DNA of 30,901 nucleotides from RBG-16-66-20 sp035517595 (GTDB lineage: Bacteria; Pseudomonadota; Gammaproteobacteria; Burkholderiales; SG8-39): contig DATIYN010000062.1 in NCBI GenBank assembly GCA_035517595.1, positions 1-30,901 of the forward strand, written 5' to 3'. The position numbers were made by a program, and so were the translations under genes. Positions within the stretch are counted from its first letter, which is position 1. Each line of letters begins with the position of its first letter. The notes beneath the pieces were generated by a model. That model saw only the letters and a program-made list of their open reading frames with translations. It had not been told where the DNA came from and searched no databases. Shown in pieces: positions 16,344-24,270 of the stretch.

Positions 16344-17620
16344 CGCGCGAGCTCGAGGCGCGCGACCAGACCGCCGCCTTCGCGCGGCGCGAGCACGAGC
16401 TGGCCGCCGTGCGCGCGCGCGATGCGGTCGACGATCGCCAGGCCGAGGCCCGCGCCGCCCGGTCCGCTGCGCGCCTCGTCGAGCCGCGTAAACGGCCGCT
16501 TGAGGCGATCGACCTCGGCGGCCGGCACGCCGGGCCCGCGGTCGAGAACCTCGACCTGCACGTGGCGGGGCCCGCTGCGCGTGGCGACTTCGACCGCGCC
16601 GCCGGCATAGCGCAGGGCGTTGTCGATGAGGTTGGTGACCGCGCGGCGCACCGCCAGCGGCGCGAAGCGCACCAAGCCGACCCCGCCGGGCCTGAAGGAC
16701 ACGTTCTGCTCGCGCCTGGCGTAGTTGAGGGCGACCTCCGACATCAGCTCGTCCAGGTTGCCCGGGACCTGGGGCTCGTCCTCGTTCTTGGCGAACGACA
16801 GGAACTGCGCGATGACCTGGTCGATCTCCTCCATGTCCGCGTGCATCGCCTCGGTCGAGGCCGCGTCGGCGCCGCTCATCTCGAGCGCGAGGCGCAGCCG
16901 CGACAGCGGCGTGCGCAGGTCGTGCGAAATGCCGGCGAGCACCGTCGCGCGCTCGCGCTCCATCGCCGCGAGGCTCCCCGCCATGCGGTTGAAGGCGCGC
17001 GATACGGTGCGCATCTCGCGCGGGCCGCTGCCTTCGTCGAGCGCCGCGGGCGCGCCGCCGCGGCCGACCTCGCCGGCCGCGGCGGCGATTGCGGCGAGCG
17101 GCCGGCTCAGCGTCGAGGCGATCAGCCAGGCGCCGGCCAGCGCCAGCGCGAGCAGCGCGAGCCCGGCGCCGACCCACTCCAGGCCGAAGCGGCGCTCGAT
17201 GCGCTCGCGCGGCAGCATCACCCAGTACTCGTCCTCGTCGATCGCGAAGCTCACCCAGAATCCGCGCACGCCGTCGCGCGCGAATGCGAACCGCGTCTCC
17301 GGCCCGAGCGCGGCGCGCACGCGCCCGGCGAGCAGCTCCAGGAAGGGGCGATCCGGCAGCGGCTGCAGCTTCTCGCCCGCGGTCACCGGCGCCAGGCGGA
17401 TGCCCTCGCGCTCGTTGATCTCGAGCAGCAGGTTGCGGCGCAGGACCGGGTCCGCGTTGACCAGGGCCGCGCGCGTGATGTTGACGATGCTGATCGTTTG
17501 CTGCGCGAGAACGCGCGAGCGCGGCTCGCGCTCGTACACGCGGTACAGCTGCACGACGGCAGCCGCCGAGGCGACGATCAGCAGCGCGATCAGCAGGAAC
17601 GAGCGCGTGAAAAGGCTCAT
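16340..17620 (-). CDS. EnvZ-like sensor histidine kinase
   Basis: The 426-residue inner-membrane kinase has transmembrane segments at about residues 7-25 and 149-170, enclosing a ~120-residue periplasmic sensor region. A HAMP linker comes next (LSRPLAAIAAAAGEVGRG). The H-box is LAGISHDLRTPLSRLRLALEM with phospho-acceptor His233. The ATPase domain has the N-box (VTNLIDNALRYAGG), G1 (DRGPGVP) and G2 (GGAGLGLAIV). Size, order and motifs match EnvZ-type kinases. It follows the response regulator gene by 21 bases and must be its partner. The C-terminal stop (TAA) overlaps the LysR-type gene stop. The signal sensed in this organism is unknown. Confidence 0.94.
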   Translation of the reverse strand: MSLFTRSFLLIALLIVASAAAVVQLYRVYEREPRSRVLAQQTISIVNITRAALVNADPVLRRNLLLEINEREGIRLAPVTAGEKLQPLPDRPFLELLAGRVRAALGPETRFAFARDGVRGFWVSFAIDEDEYWVMLPRERIERRFGLEWVGAGLALLALALAGAWLIASTLSRPLAAIAAAAGEVGRGGAPAALDEGSGPREMRTVSRAFNRMAGSLAAMERERATVLAGISHDLRTPLSRLRLALEMSGADAASTEAMHADMEEIDQVIAQFLSFAKNEDEPQVPGNLDELMSEVALNYARREQNVSFRPGGVGLVRFAPLAVRRAVTNLIDNALRYAGGAVEVATRSGPRHVQVEVLDRGPGVPAAEVDRLKRPFTRLDEARSGPGGAGLGLAIVDRIARAHGGQLVLAPREGGGLVARLELAR

Positions 17621-17641
17621 GGGGCGCCGGGGCGCGCGCGC

Positions 17642-18385
17642 TCAGGCGGCCTGCGGATTGCCGTCGGGAACGAACACGTAGCCGAAGCCCCAGACCGTCT
17701 GGATGTGGCGCGGATGCGCGTGGTCGTCCTCGACGATCTTGCGCAGGCGCGAGATCTGCACGTCGATCGAGCGGTCGAACACGCCGTATTCGCGGCCGCG
17801 CGCGAGCTCCATGAGCTTGTCGCGCGACAGCGGCTGGCGCGGGTGCTGCACGAGCACCTTGAGCACGGAGAACTCGCCGGTCGTCAGCGCGACGGGCTTG
17901 CCGTCCCTCGCGAGGCTGCGCGTCGCGAGGTTGAACTCGAAGGCGCCGAAGCGGTGGATCTCGGTGTCGGCGGCCGGTGCGCCGGGCGGCCCGGCCGGCT
18001 GCCGGCGGCGCAGCACGGCGTTCACGCGCGCGACCAGCTCGCGCGGATTGAACGGCTTGGGCAGGTAGTCGTCTGCGCCCATCTCCAGGCCGACGATGCG
18101 GTCCACTTCGTCGCCCTTCGCCGTCAGCATGATGATTGCCGGCCCGCTGGCCTGCGCGGTCTTGTCGCCGCGCAGGCGGCGGCAGATGGCGAGGCCGTCC
18201 TCGCCCGGCAGCATGAGGTCGAGCACGATGAGGTCGTAGCGCTCGCGCACGAGCTGCCGGTCCATGCCCTGCGCGTCGGAGACCGCGCGCCCCTCGAAGC
18301 CCTGCTCGTTGAGGTAGCGCACGACCAGCTCGCGCAGGCGCTGGTCGTCGTCGACGACGAGGATGCGTTTCTTCAGCTCGGCCAT
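17642..18385 (-). CDS. OmpR-like response regulator
   Basis: The 247-residue regulator has a receiver domain with the acidic pocket VVDDDQ near residues 11-14, phospho-acceptor Asp56 in IVLDLMLPGEDG, the conserved Thr in MLTAKG and Lys in PKPFNPREL. The C-terminal winged helix is of the OmpR/PhoB type (TTGEFSVLKVLVQHPRQPLSRDKL, RSIDVQISRLRKIVE, TVWGFGYVFVP). The start was set at the ATG at 18385 because it gives the standard MAELKKRILVVDDD beginning; an upstream in-frame ATG adds 18 residues with no homology. A TAACCT ends 7 bases upstream of that ATG. The kinase gene follows in the same unit. Confidence 0.95.
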   Translation of the reverse strand: MAELKKRILVVDDDQRLRELVVRYLNEQGFEGRAVSDAQGMDRQLVRERYDLIVLDLMLPGEDGLAICRRLRGDKTAQASGPAIIMLTAKGDEVDRIVGLEMGADDYLPKPFNPRELVARVNAVLRRRQPAGPPGAPAADTEIHRFGAFEFNLATRSLARDGKPVALTTGEFSVLKVLVQHPRQPLSRDKLMELARGREYGVFDRSIDVQISRLRKIVEDDHAHPRHIQTVWGFGYVFVPDGNPQAA

Positions 18386-18392
18386 GCGATGC

Positions 18393-18398
18393 AGGTTA
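18393..18398 (-). promoter_or_regulatory. Candidate -10 element (TAACCT) for the ompR-like gene
   Basis: TAACCT on the minus strand lies 7 bases before the ATG at 18385, predicting a leaderless transcript. The + strand reads GTTACA at 18395-18400, and the same GTTACA recurs at 18459-18464, resembling OmpR-family half-sites. Confidence 0.35.
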
Positions 18399-18487
18399 CA
18401 TGGGCGCCTGCCGCCCGATGCAACAACGTGTTGCCCCAAGCGGTGGTGGACACGAATTGTTACAAATAATAAACGCGATTGCGTTCG

Positions 18488-18502
18488 GCGCGTCTGACGC
18501 GC
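18488..18502. promoter_or_regulatory. 15-base perfect palindrome, candidate operator
   Basis: GCGCGTC-T-GACGCGC is a perfect 7-base inverted repeat around one central base. It sits 3 bases upstream of a TAAGAT hexamer (18506-18511) that could be the -10 of the small periplasmic gene starting at 18523, so a bound protein would control that promoter. Confidence 0.4.
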
Positions 18503-18522
18503 ACGTAAGATGCAGCGGACCT

Positions 18523-18822
18523 ATGAGAATTCTCGCGGCGCTCCTCGCGGCACTGGTGCTGTCGCCCGCGCTCGCCCAGCCGATGCACGGCGGGCGGCAC
18601 AACGGCGGCCCGATGCCGACGCCGCCGCCGCAGCGGCGCCTGGATTGGGAGCAGCGCCAGCAGCTGCGCGAGCAGGTGCGCAGCGGCCAGATGTCGCGCG
18701 AGGAAGCGCGCGCGCGCTGGCAGCAGCAGCGCATGGCGGACCCGGCCCGCTTCAGCCCCGAGCAGCGCCAGCAGCTGCGCCGCGACGTGCAGGACGCCAA
18801 CCGCGATCTCGAGAAGCGCTAG
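18523..18822 (+). CDS. Small periplasmic Q/R-rich protein
   Basis: The 99-residue product has a clear signal peptide (MRILAALLAALVLSPALAQ). A short His/Gly/Pro linker follows, then a Gln/Arg/Glu-rich helical region containing two related segments (WEQRQQLREQVRSGQMSREEARARW and SPEQRQQLRRDVQDANRDLEKR). Small secreted proteins ending in a -LRRDVQDANRDL- type motif are frequent in betaproteobacteria; I know of no established function. The helical Q/R-rich pattern recalls CpxP/Spy-like periplasmic proteins only loosely, without their LTxxQ motif. It is divergent from the two-component pair, so it may be a target of that regulator. Its stop shares CTAG with the YcgR-like gene. Confidence 0.78.
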   Translation: MRILAALLAALVLSPALAQPMHGGRHNGGPMPTPPPQRRLDWEQRQQLREQVRSGQMSREEARARWQQQRMADPARFSPEQRQQLRRDVQDANRDLEKR

Positions 18823-19580
18823 GCGACCGCCGAGAGGAACAGGCGGACCAGCGCCTCGATGCCTGCGCTCGGCGCGATGAAGCGGCAGCCGGCTCGCTTG
18901 GCAATCGTCCCCCCTGCGCGCGTCACCGTCCTGATATGGCGCACCTCGAATGCCGCCAGCACCGGCGCATGCCCCGGCAGCAGGATCCTGGCGCGAGGAA
19001 CGATCATCCCGACATCCAGCCGTATCGACGGATCGTAGATGATGGCGCCGATCCCCCCGAGGCTGACATCGACGACCAGGGCATCGAAGGACATCGGTCC
19101 CAGGGTGATTTCACACCTCAAGGGAACCCTTGGCGGTACTTTGAAGCGCGGCGCCGCCCGCCGCTGCGCGGCGAGCATGGTTCCGGGCAGGGAGAACTGA
19201 ATGGCGGGCTGGCGCCTGGATTCGATCTCGCGCGGGTGATCGGCGACGAAGTGATAGTGCAGACCCGCGTGGTTGGCGTTGAAGGTCACCGAATGCTTGT
19301 CCATGACCAGAGCGTTGGCTTCCTTCGACTCGCTCCACCGGGTCGTCATGGTCCCGCCGCGGGCATCGACTTCCAACAGCCGCGTGATGAACAAGTGGTC
19401 CTCGGACTCGAGGTCTGCGGAAAGAAGGTCTCCCGCGTCGCGCATCGCTTCGAGCGTGTGCACGATTTCGATGCCGGATCGCACCAGAAGCTGCCCGGTT
19501 TCGCTGGCGCGCGCTCCAAGGTCATTCGCGTCGGGTCGGTCGGCCATGGCCAAAAGGGAATCAGGCTTCTTGCTCGCCAA
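18819..19580 (-). CDS. YcgR-like flagellar brake protein (PilZ domain)
   Basis: The 253-residue protein has an N-terminal YcgR-type beta domain and a C-terminal PilZ domain. The cyclic-di-GMP-binding residues of PilZ are visible: the RxxxR motif in QRRAAPRFKVP and D-x-S-x-G-G in VDVSLGGIGAI. In YcgR, the ligand-bound protein contacts the flagellar motor and slows swimming; that role is inferred. The start is uncertain: TTG at 19580 gives 253 residues, ATG at 19547 gives 242, and neither has a strong Shine-Dalgarno sequence. It diverges from a second PilZ gene whose C-terminal half is clearly similar (EVRH...RAGCRF in both). Confidence 0.87.
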   Translation of the reverse strand: MASKKPDSLLAMADRPDANDLGARASETGQLLVRSGIEIVHTLEAMRDAGDLLSADLESEDHLFITRLLEVDARGGTMTTRWSESKEANALVMDKHSVTFNANHAGLHYHFVADHPREIESRRQPAIQFSLPGTMLAAQRRAAPRFKVPPRVPLRCEITLGPMSFDALVVDVSLGGIGAIIYDPSIRLDVGMIVPRARILLPGHAPVLAAFEVRHIRTVTRAGGTIAKRAGCRFIAPSAGIEALVRLFLSAVA

Positions 19581-19695
19581 ACGCTCTCGCTACCTGCGCC
19601 GCCCGGGTTGCCTTCATGACGCGGATTCTGCACGAATTTGAGATGGATCAATGGATCGAGCCTGGCAACACCGAGAATCGGCGTCACCGTTCGAA

Positions 19696-19700
19696 GGAGG
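19696..19700 (+). promoter_or_regulatory. Strong Shine-Dalgarno sequence deciding the PilZ gene start
   Basis: GGAGG, preceded by GAA, lies 4 bases before the ATG at 19705. It is the clearest ribosome-binding site in the window and argues against the in-frame ATG at 19651, which has none. Confidence 0.75.
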
Positions 19701-19704
19701 CGAC

Positions 19705-20196
19705 ATGGGCTTGCGGACGCTGTTCTCTCTTGAGGGCGGACACGAGGCGATTGAGGCGAGGACGAAACAGGCAACCGGTCACCGAGGACCAGCGGATGAA
19801 ACGCCGGGCCGGGTTGCGCGCGTCGTCGACGGCGGCCAGCGCCGCGCGTTCGAGCGCGCGAAGGTGCCGCCTGAACGGATGTTGCGGTTCGTCGCCTCGG
19901 CCGAGGGCGTGAACTACGTCGAAGCGAGCATCCTCGACATCAGTCCTGGCGGCATCGGCATCCTGCAAGCCGGCCCCAACGTCTCGCTGGAGGCAGGCAT
20001 GTTCCTCAAGGGTTGCCGCATCGAAATCCCCGGCGAAGACCCGATCATCGTCGATCTGGAAGTGCGGCATACGGGGCCAGCGGTGCTCGCTGACGGCACT
20101 CCGGCGCAACGCGCGGGCTGCAGGTTCCTGAATCTGCCGCATGCTTCGGCAAATCTGCTCGAGTCGGTCGGGCAATGGGCCGGCAGGAAATGCTGA
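19705..20196 (+). CDS. PilZ-domain cyclic-di-GMP-binding protein
   Basis: The 163-residue protein is a single PilZ domain after a ~45-residue N-terminal region. The ligand motifs are the RxxxR in QRRAFERAKVP and D-x-S-x-G-G in LDISPGGIGIL, both complete, so binding is expected. The segment from the second motif to RAGCRF is alignable with the PilZ domain of the divergent YcgR-like protein, suggesting an inverted duplication. Unlike that protein it lacks the YcgR N-terminal domain, so it may act on a different target. The start is fixed by a strong GGAGG. Confidence 0.87.
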   Translation: MGLRTLFSLEGGHEAIEARTKQATGHRGPADETPGRVARVVDGGQRRAFERAKVPPERMLRFVASAEGVNYVEASILDISPGGIGILQAGPNVSLEAGMFLKGCRIEIPGEDPIIVDLEVRHTGPAVLADGTPAQRAGCRFLNLPHASANLLESVGQWAGRKC

Positions 20197-20230
20197 GTGG
20201 CTGTTGCGCAACCAGCGGACAACGGCGGGC

Positions 20231-21631
20231 TCACTTGAACAGATGGGCAATCGAGTTGGCGTAGTAGAGAATTAGCGGCAAGTCCGACGGCCGCGGGGCG
20301 TATAGCCCGTCCTTTTCCTCGACCAACTTGCGCAGCGTGAGCATGCGCAGCCCTACGGCGACCGCATAGTCGAGATCGCGGCGCGGGATATAGACGTGCG
20401 CTCCTTTCGCCCCGAGCTTGCCGACAAACCGCTCGACGCCGGCCTTGAGCTCCAGCTCGGACATGGGCTTCTGTCGGTTCTCGACGAACACCGAGGCGAT
20501 GAGCGGGACCGGCACCACCGGCACGATGCCGCCGACGCGCGCCATGAGGTGCCGGCCGAGCTCGGCGATCGCCTGCCTGCGCGCCTCGCCCGCGAGCTTC
20601 TGGAAGTCCAGGCCGCGCAGCGCGCAGTACTCCTTCATGGAGATCGGGGCGCCGAAGTTCACGCAGGCGTAGCCGAAGCGGTGCCAGTCGCTCTTCAGCA
20701 TGAGGCGCAGGTTGTTGGCGACGAAGCCGAGCGTGTTCCAGGCGGCCCAGAAGCGGCCGGGCTTGCGCGCGTTCGGATCGGCCGAAAGCAGTAGCGTGCG
20801 GTCCTCCAGCACGCGGTCGTAGTTCAGGCCGAGCGGCACGAACACCAGGTCGCGCTGCCCGTCCAGCCAGAACCCGCGCAGCATGTAGTCCACGACGCCG
20901 AGCCGGGGCTCGCGCATCAGGCCGTCGCGCGTGAGGCCGCCCTCGGGAAACACCGCCTGCGGCACGCCGGCCTGCGTGGCCATCACGATGTAGCGCTCGA
21001 GCACTCGCCGGTAGAGATCGTCCCGGGAATTGCGCCGCACGAAGTAGGCGCCCATCGAGCGGATCAGCGCCGACAGCGGCCAGGTGCGCGCCCATTCGCC
21101 CACCGCGTAGGACAGCGCGGCCTTGTCCGCGGCGAGGTAGCCGGCGAGGACGTAGTCCATGTTGGAGCGGTGGTTCATCACGAACACCACCGTGGCGTCG
21201 TCGGGTACCTTCATCAGCGCCTCGGTGTCCACGAAGCCGAGGCGCACGCGATACAGCCCCTGCGCGAGCTTGCGGCCGGCCCAGTAGCCCAGGCGAAAGT
21301 AGAGGTAGGCGTTGAACGCGGGAACGATCTCGCGCGCGTAGCGCTCGACGATCTCCAGCGCCGCCGGCAGCGGGACCTTCTGCTGCGCCGCATGCTGCTC
21401 TGCCGCGGCGAGCACCTTGGGGTCGCCCAGCAGCCGGTGGATCAGCACCTGTCGGCGCGTGCGCTGGAAGGGGCGCACTCCGATGCGCAGGCGCGAGGAC
21501 ACTTCCTCGAGCACGACGTTGGCGCGGCCGGCGAGGAACCAACGCAGCGCCGGCATCAGCAGCTTGTCGTACGCGGCCCAGGCGGCGAGCGCGCCGGCGA
21601 GCACGGCCAGCCACAGCGGAACCGAGACCAC
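20231..21631 (-). CDS. PlsB-like glycerol-3-phosphate/lysophosphatidate acyltransferase
   Basis: The 466-residue protein is a glycerolipid acyltransferase. Motif I is VMNHRSNMDYVLAGY with the H-x4-D pair at His154 and Asp159. Motif III is FPEGGLTRDG (about 228-237), closer to the PlsB type (EGGRSR) than to PlsC. Motif II-like RSMGAYFVRRNSRDDLY lies between them. It is much shorter than E. coli PlsB (about 800 residues), lacking its large extra domains. The N-terminus has one hydrophobic segment (LWLAVLAGALAAWAAY), so membrane association is likely. The GTG start at 21631 is preceded by GGAGGAAGG. Acyl donor and acceptor cannot be decided; annotation as a 1-acyl-glycerol-3-phosphate acyltransferase is equally possible. 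Confidence 0.85.
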   Translation of the reverse strand: MVSVPLWLAVLAGALAAWAAYDKLLMPALRWFLAGRANVVLEEVSSRLRIGVRPFQRTRRQVLIHRLLGDPKVLAAAEQHAAQQKVPLPAALEIVERYAREIVPAFNAYLYFRLGYWAGRKLAQGLYRVRLGFVDTEALMKVPDDATVVFVMNHRSNMDYVLAGYLAADKAALSYAVGEWARTWPLSALIRSMGAYFVRRNSRDDLYRRVLERYIVMATQAGVPQAVFPEGGLTRDGLMREPRLGVVDYMLRGFWLDGQRDLVFVPLGLNYDRVLEDRTLLLSADPNARKPGRFWAAWNTLGFVANNLRLMLKSDWHRFGYACVNFGAPISMKEYCALRGLDFQKLAGEARRQAIAELGRHLMARVGGIVPVVPVPLIASVFVENRQKPMSELELKAGVERFVGKLGAKGAHVYIPRRDLDYAVAVGLRMLTLRKLVEEKDGLYAPRPSDLPLILYYANSIAHLFK

Positions 21632-21665
21632 GGGCCTTCCTCCCCGATAGCGTCGGGGGCAAGTC

Positions 21666-21671
21666 TATACT
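21666..21671 (+). promoter_or_regulatory. Candidate -10 element (TATACT) for the diguanylate cyclase gene
   Basis: TATACT ends 8 bases before the ATG at 21680 in the 48-base region between the divergent acyltransferase and cyclase genes. No Shine-Dalgarno sequence lies between them. Confidence 0.42.
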
Positions 21672-21679
21672 GTGCGGCC

Positions 21680-22981
21680 ATGTCGAACCGCAAGGTCCAT
21701 CCGCTGGGCGACGCACCGGCGCGCGGCGACCAGGAGCGCATGCTGAAGATGCTCCTGTCGCAGCTCGACGCCATGGTGTACCGCTGCCGCGACGACGAAT
21801 TCTGGACGATGGAGTTCGTCAGCGAGGGCAGCCGCGCGGTCACGGGCTACCGGCCGGAGGACCTGCTGTTCAACAGCCGCATCTCCTACGAGGAGGTCAC
21901 GCACCCGGAGGACCGGGCGCGCGTGCGCGCGGCGATCCGCGACGCGATCGCCGCGCGGCGGCGCTTCGACGTCGCCTACCGCATCCTGCGCGCCGACGGC
22001 GCGGTGCGCTGGGTCTCGGAGCGCGGCGGCGGCGTTTTCGCGCCCGACGGCAAGGCGCAGGCGATCCAGGGGATCGTCGAGGACATCACGCGCCAGCGCG
22101 AGGACGAGACGGCGCTGCGCGACGCCGAGGCGCGCTACCGCAGCATCTTCGAGAACGCGATCGAGGGCATCTTCCAGACCACGCCGGAGGGCCGCTACCT
22201 GTCCGCCAATCCGGCGCTCGCGCGCCTGTACGGCTACGACTCGCCGGAGGCGCTGATCGCGGCGCTGCAGGACATCGAGCACCAGCTCTACGTCGAGCCC
22301 GGCCGGCGCGAGGAGTTCATGCGCGAGATGCAGCTGCGCGGCAAGGTCACCGGCTTCGAGTCGCAGGTCAGCCTGCGCGACGGCAGCGTGATCTGGATCT
22401 CGGAGAACGCACGCGCGGTGCGCGGCGCCGATGGCGCGATCCGCTACTACGAGGGCACGGTCGAGGACATCAGCGAGCGCAAGATGCAGGAGCGCCGCAT
22501 GGCGCACCAGGCCACGCACGACGGCCTCACGGGGCTGCCGAACCGCTACCTGCTGCAGGACCGCATCGAGCAGGCGATCCGCCAGGCGTCGCGCGAGAAG
22601 ACGCACGTCGGCATGCTGTTCATCGACCTCGACCGGCTCAAGCACGTCAACGACACGCTCGGGCACAAGGCGGGCGACGAGCTGATCCGCGTGATCGCCC
22701 AGCGGCTGCGCCGCTGCCTTCGCACCGGCGACACCGTCGCGCGCATCGGCGGGGACGAGTTCGTGCTGCTGCTGCCGGGGCTGCCGTCCGGGGACTCCAT
22801 CGCGCAGGCCACGCGCCGCGTGCTCGAGGCGACGAGCGCGCCCTGCCGGATCGAGGGCCAGGATGTGCCGACCTCGTGCAGCGTGGGCTCGAGCCTCTAC
22901 CCGGAGGACGGCGTCGACGCCGAGACGCTGCTGCGCCGCGCCGACAAGGCGATGTACGAGGCGAAGCAGGCGGGCCGGTGA
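21680..22981 (+). CDS. PAS-PAS-GGDEF diguanylate cyclase
   Basis: The 433-residue cytosolic protein has two PAS domains (about residues 30-140, ending GIVEDITRQRED, and about 150-265, ending GTVEDISERK) and a C-terminal GGDEF domain (about 270-433). The catalytic signature is intact at about residues 357-361 (RIGGDEFV), and the DGLTGLPNR and FIDLDRLKHVNDTLGH motifs are present. An RxxD product-inhibition site (RTGD) sits five residues before GGDEF, so feedback control by cyclic di-GMP is expected. No EAL domain and no membrane segment are seen, so the input is probably a cytosolic ligand sensed by PAS. Two PilZ genes lie within 3 kb. The stop overlaps the next gene by GTGA. Confidence 0.95.
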   Translation: MSNRKVHPLGDAPARGDQERMLKMLLSQLDAMVYRCRDDEFWTMEFVSEGSRAVTGYRPEDLLFNSRISYEEVTHPEDRARVRAAIRDAIAARRRFDVAYRILRADGAVRWVSERGGGVFAPDGKAQAIQGIVEDITRQREDETALRDAEARYRSIFENAIEGIFQTTPEGRYLSANPALARLYGYDSPEALIAALQDIEHQLYVEPGRREEFMREMQLRGKVTGFESQVSLRDGSVIWISENARAVRGADGAIRYYEGTVEDISERKMQERRMAHQATHDGLTGLPNRYLLQDRIEQAIRQASREKTHVGMLFIDLDRLKHVNDTLGHKAGDELIRVIAQRLRRCLRTGDTVARIGGDEFVLLLPGLPSGDSIAQATRRVLEATSAPCRIEGQDVPTSCSVGSSLYPEDGVDAETLLRRADKAMYEAKQAGR

Positions 22982-23394
22982 CGCGCTTCGCCGCCCGCGT
23001 CGCTGCGCTCGCGCTGCTCGCGCAGGCCGCGGCCGCCGGCGCGGCGGGGGAGCGCCCGGCGCTGCGCGGCGTGTCGGCGATCCGCGTCGCGAACTACGGC
23101 TCGCCGTCGGTGCTGCTCGAGGGCCGCGACAAGGTGAGCCCGATCGTCGGCGAGCTGAACGCGCTGCGCGCGCGCGCCTGGCGCGGCGGCGACACGAAGC
23201 TCGCCTGCTATTCGACGCTGGTGGTGATGAGCGGCAGGAAGATCCTCGGGACGTTCCGCATCCGCCCCGAGCACATCGTCGAGCGCGAGGGCGCGAGGGG
23301 AACGCCGATCTTCAGCCTCGCGCTCGAGTCGGGCGATCTGCCGCGCCTCGGCAAGCTGCTCGCGGACATCCCGCCGGCCAAGGACTGCGACTAG
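22978..23394 (+). CDS. Secreted protein of unknown function coupled to the diguanylate cyclase
   Basis: I do not recognise this 138-residue protein. It has a signal peptide (about residues 1-23, rich in Ala/Leu, ending AAGAAG), then a ~115-residue domain with alternating hydrophobic residues (ISAIRV-like start, LACYSTLVVMSG, ILGTFRIRPEHIV). One cysteine is central and one is at the C-terminal end (AKDCD), which could pair. The GTG start shares GTGA with the cyclase stop, so co-translation is likely and a link to that pathway is possible but unproven. Its stop shares CTAG with the convergent EamA gene. Confidence 0.72.
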   Translation: MTRFAARVAALALLAQAAAAGAAGERPALRGVSAIRVANYGSPSVLLEGRDKVSPIVGELNALRARAWRGGDTKLACYSTLVVMSGRKILGTFRIRPEHIVEREGARGTPIFSLALESGDLPRLGKLLADIPPAKDCD

Positions 23395-24263
23395 CTGCGT
23401 TTCTCCCGATAGAGCAGGTAGGCGCCGCTGGCGATGACGACGGCCGCGCCCGTGACCACGGCCCGGTCCGGCACGTCGCCGAACACGAGGTAGCCGAGCA
23501 GCATCATCCAGACGATCTGCTGGTAGAGGAAGGGCGCGAGCACCGAGGCGGGCGCATAGCGGTGCGCAAGCGCGAGCAGGTAATGGCCGAGTCCGCCGGC
23601 GGTGCCGATGAGCAGGAGCACCGCCCACTGCAGCGCGGCGGAGGGCGCCTGCCAGGCTGCGAGCGCGAAGGGCATGATCGCGGCGGTGGCGCCGAACGAG
23701 GACCAGAGCTGCGTGGTCTCGGGCGTGTCGTGCGCCGCGAGCTGGCGCGTGAGCAGGTTGAACAGCGCGTACAGGAACGCGGTGATCAGCGACAGCAGCA
23801 GCGCCGGGTGGAATCCCTGCGTGCCGGGGCGCACGATGATCAGCACGCCTGCGAAGCCCACCGCGATCGCGGCCCAGCGCGCGCGGTCCATGCGCTCGCC
23901 GAGCATCGGCGCGGCCAGCAGCGCGATGATGATCGGCACCGAGAACTGGATCGAGCCGGTCTCGGCGAGCTGCAGGTACTGCAGCGCCCAGAAGTTGAGG
24001 CCGGTCATCACCGGCAGGAACGTCGCGCGCAGCAGCTGCAGCCCCGGCCGGCGCGATCGGAGCCCGCCGCGGGCGAGGCGCGGCGCGAGCAGCAGCGCGC
24101 TCAGCAGCGCGTGCACGAGGAAGCGCAGCCAGACCACCAGCACGACCGGCAGCGAGTGCACCAGCCACTTCGCGCCGCAGTCGAGCACCGCGAAGCAGAA
24201 GAACGTGGCCGAGACGAGGCCGATGCCGACGAGCCGATTCTTCGCGGTGTCTAGATGCAGCAC
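23391..24263 (-). CDS. EamA/DMT-superfamily transporter
   Basis: The 290-residue membrane protein has about ten hydrophobic segments in two similar halves, the EamA (drug/metabolite transporter) arrangement. Recognisable parts are GIGLVSATFFCFAVLDCGAKW at the start, the end of the first half (VGFAGVLIIVRPG) and the matching end of the second half (TGAAVVIASGAYLLYREKR). Substrates of this family range from amino acids to nucleotides and cannot be read here. Its ATG lies 7 bases after the stop of the dehydrogenase gene on the same strand, so the two are probably co-transcribed and the cargo might be a related organic acid; that is inference. Confidence 0.88.
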   Translation of the reverse strand: MLHLDTAKNRLVGIGLVSATFFCFAVLDCGAKWLVHSLPVVLVVWLRFLVHALLSALLLAPRLARGGLRSRRPGLQLLRATFLPVMTGLNFWALQYLQLAETGSIQFSVPIIIALLAAPMLGERMDRARWAAIAVGFAGVLIIVRPGTQGFHPALLLSLITAFLYALFNLLTRQLAAHDTPETTQLWSSFGATAAIMPFALAAWQAPSAALQWAVLLLIGTAGGLGHYLLALAHRYAPASVLAPFLYQQIVWMMLLGYLVFGDVPDRAVVTGAAVVIASGAYLLYREKRS

Positions 24264-24270
24264 TAACGAG

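Noticed and set aside
15944..18469. 841-codon open frame on the plus strand
   Set aside because: It is antisense to the envZ/ompR-like genes, which have full domain evidence, and its product is Arg/Ala/His low-complexity.
19651..19704. In-frame upstream ATG for the PilZ gene
   Set aside because: It lacks a ribosome-binding site, whereas the ATG at 19705 has GGAGG at ideal spacing and gives a normal protein.
20200..20216. Hairpin after the PilZ gene (GCTG, TTGCGCAA palindrome, CCAGC) as an intrinsic terminator
   Set aside because: The stem has a bulge and almost no loop, and no T-tract follows on either strand.
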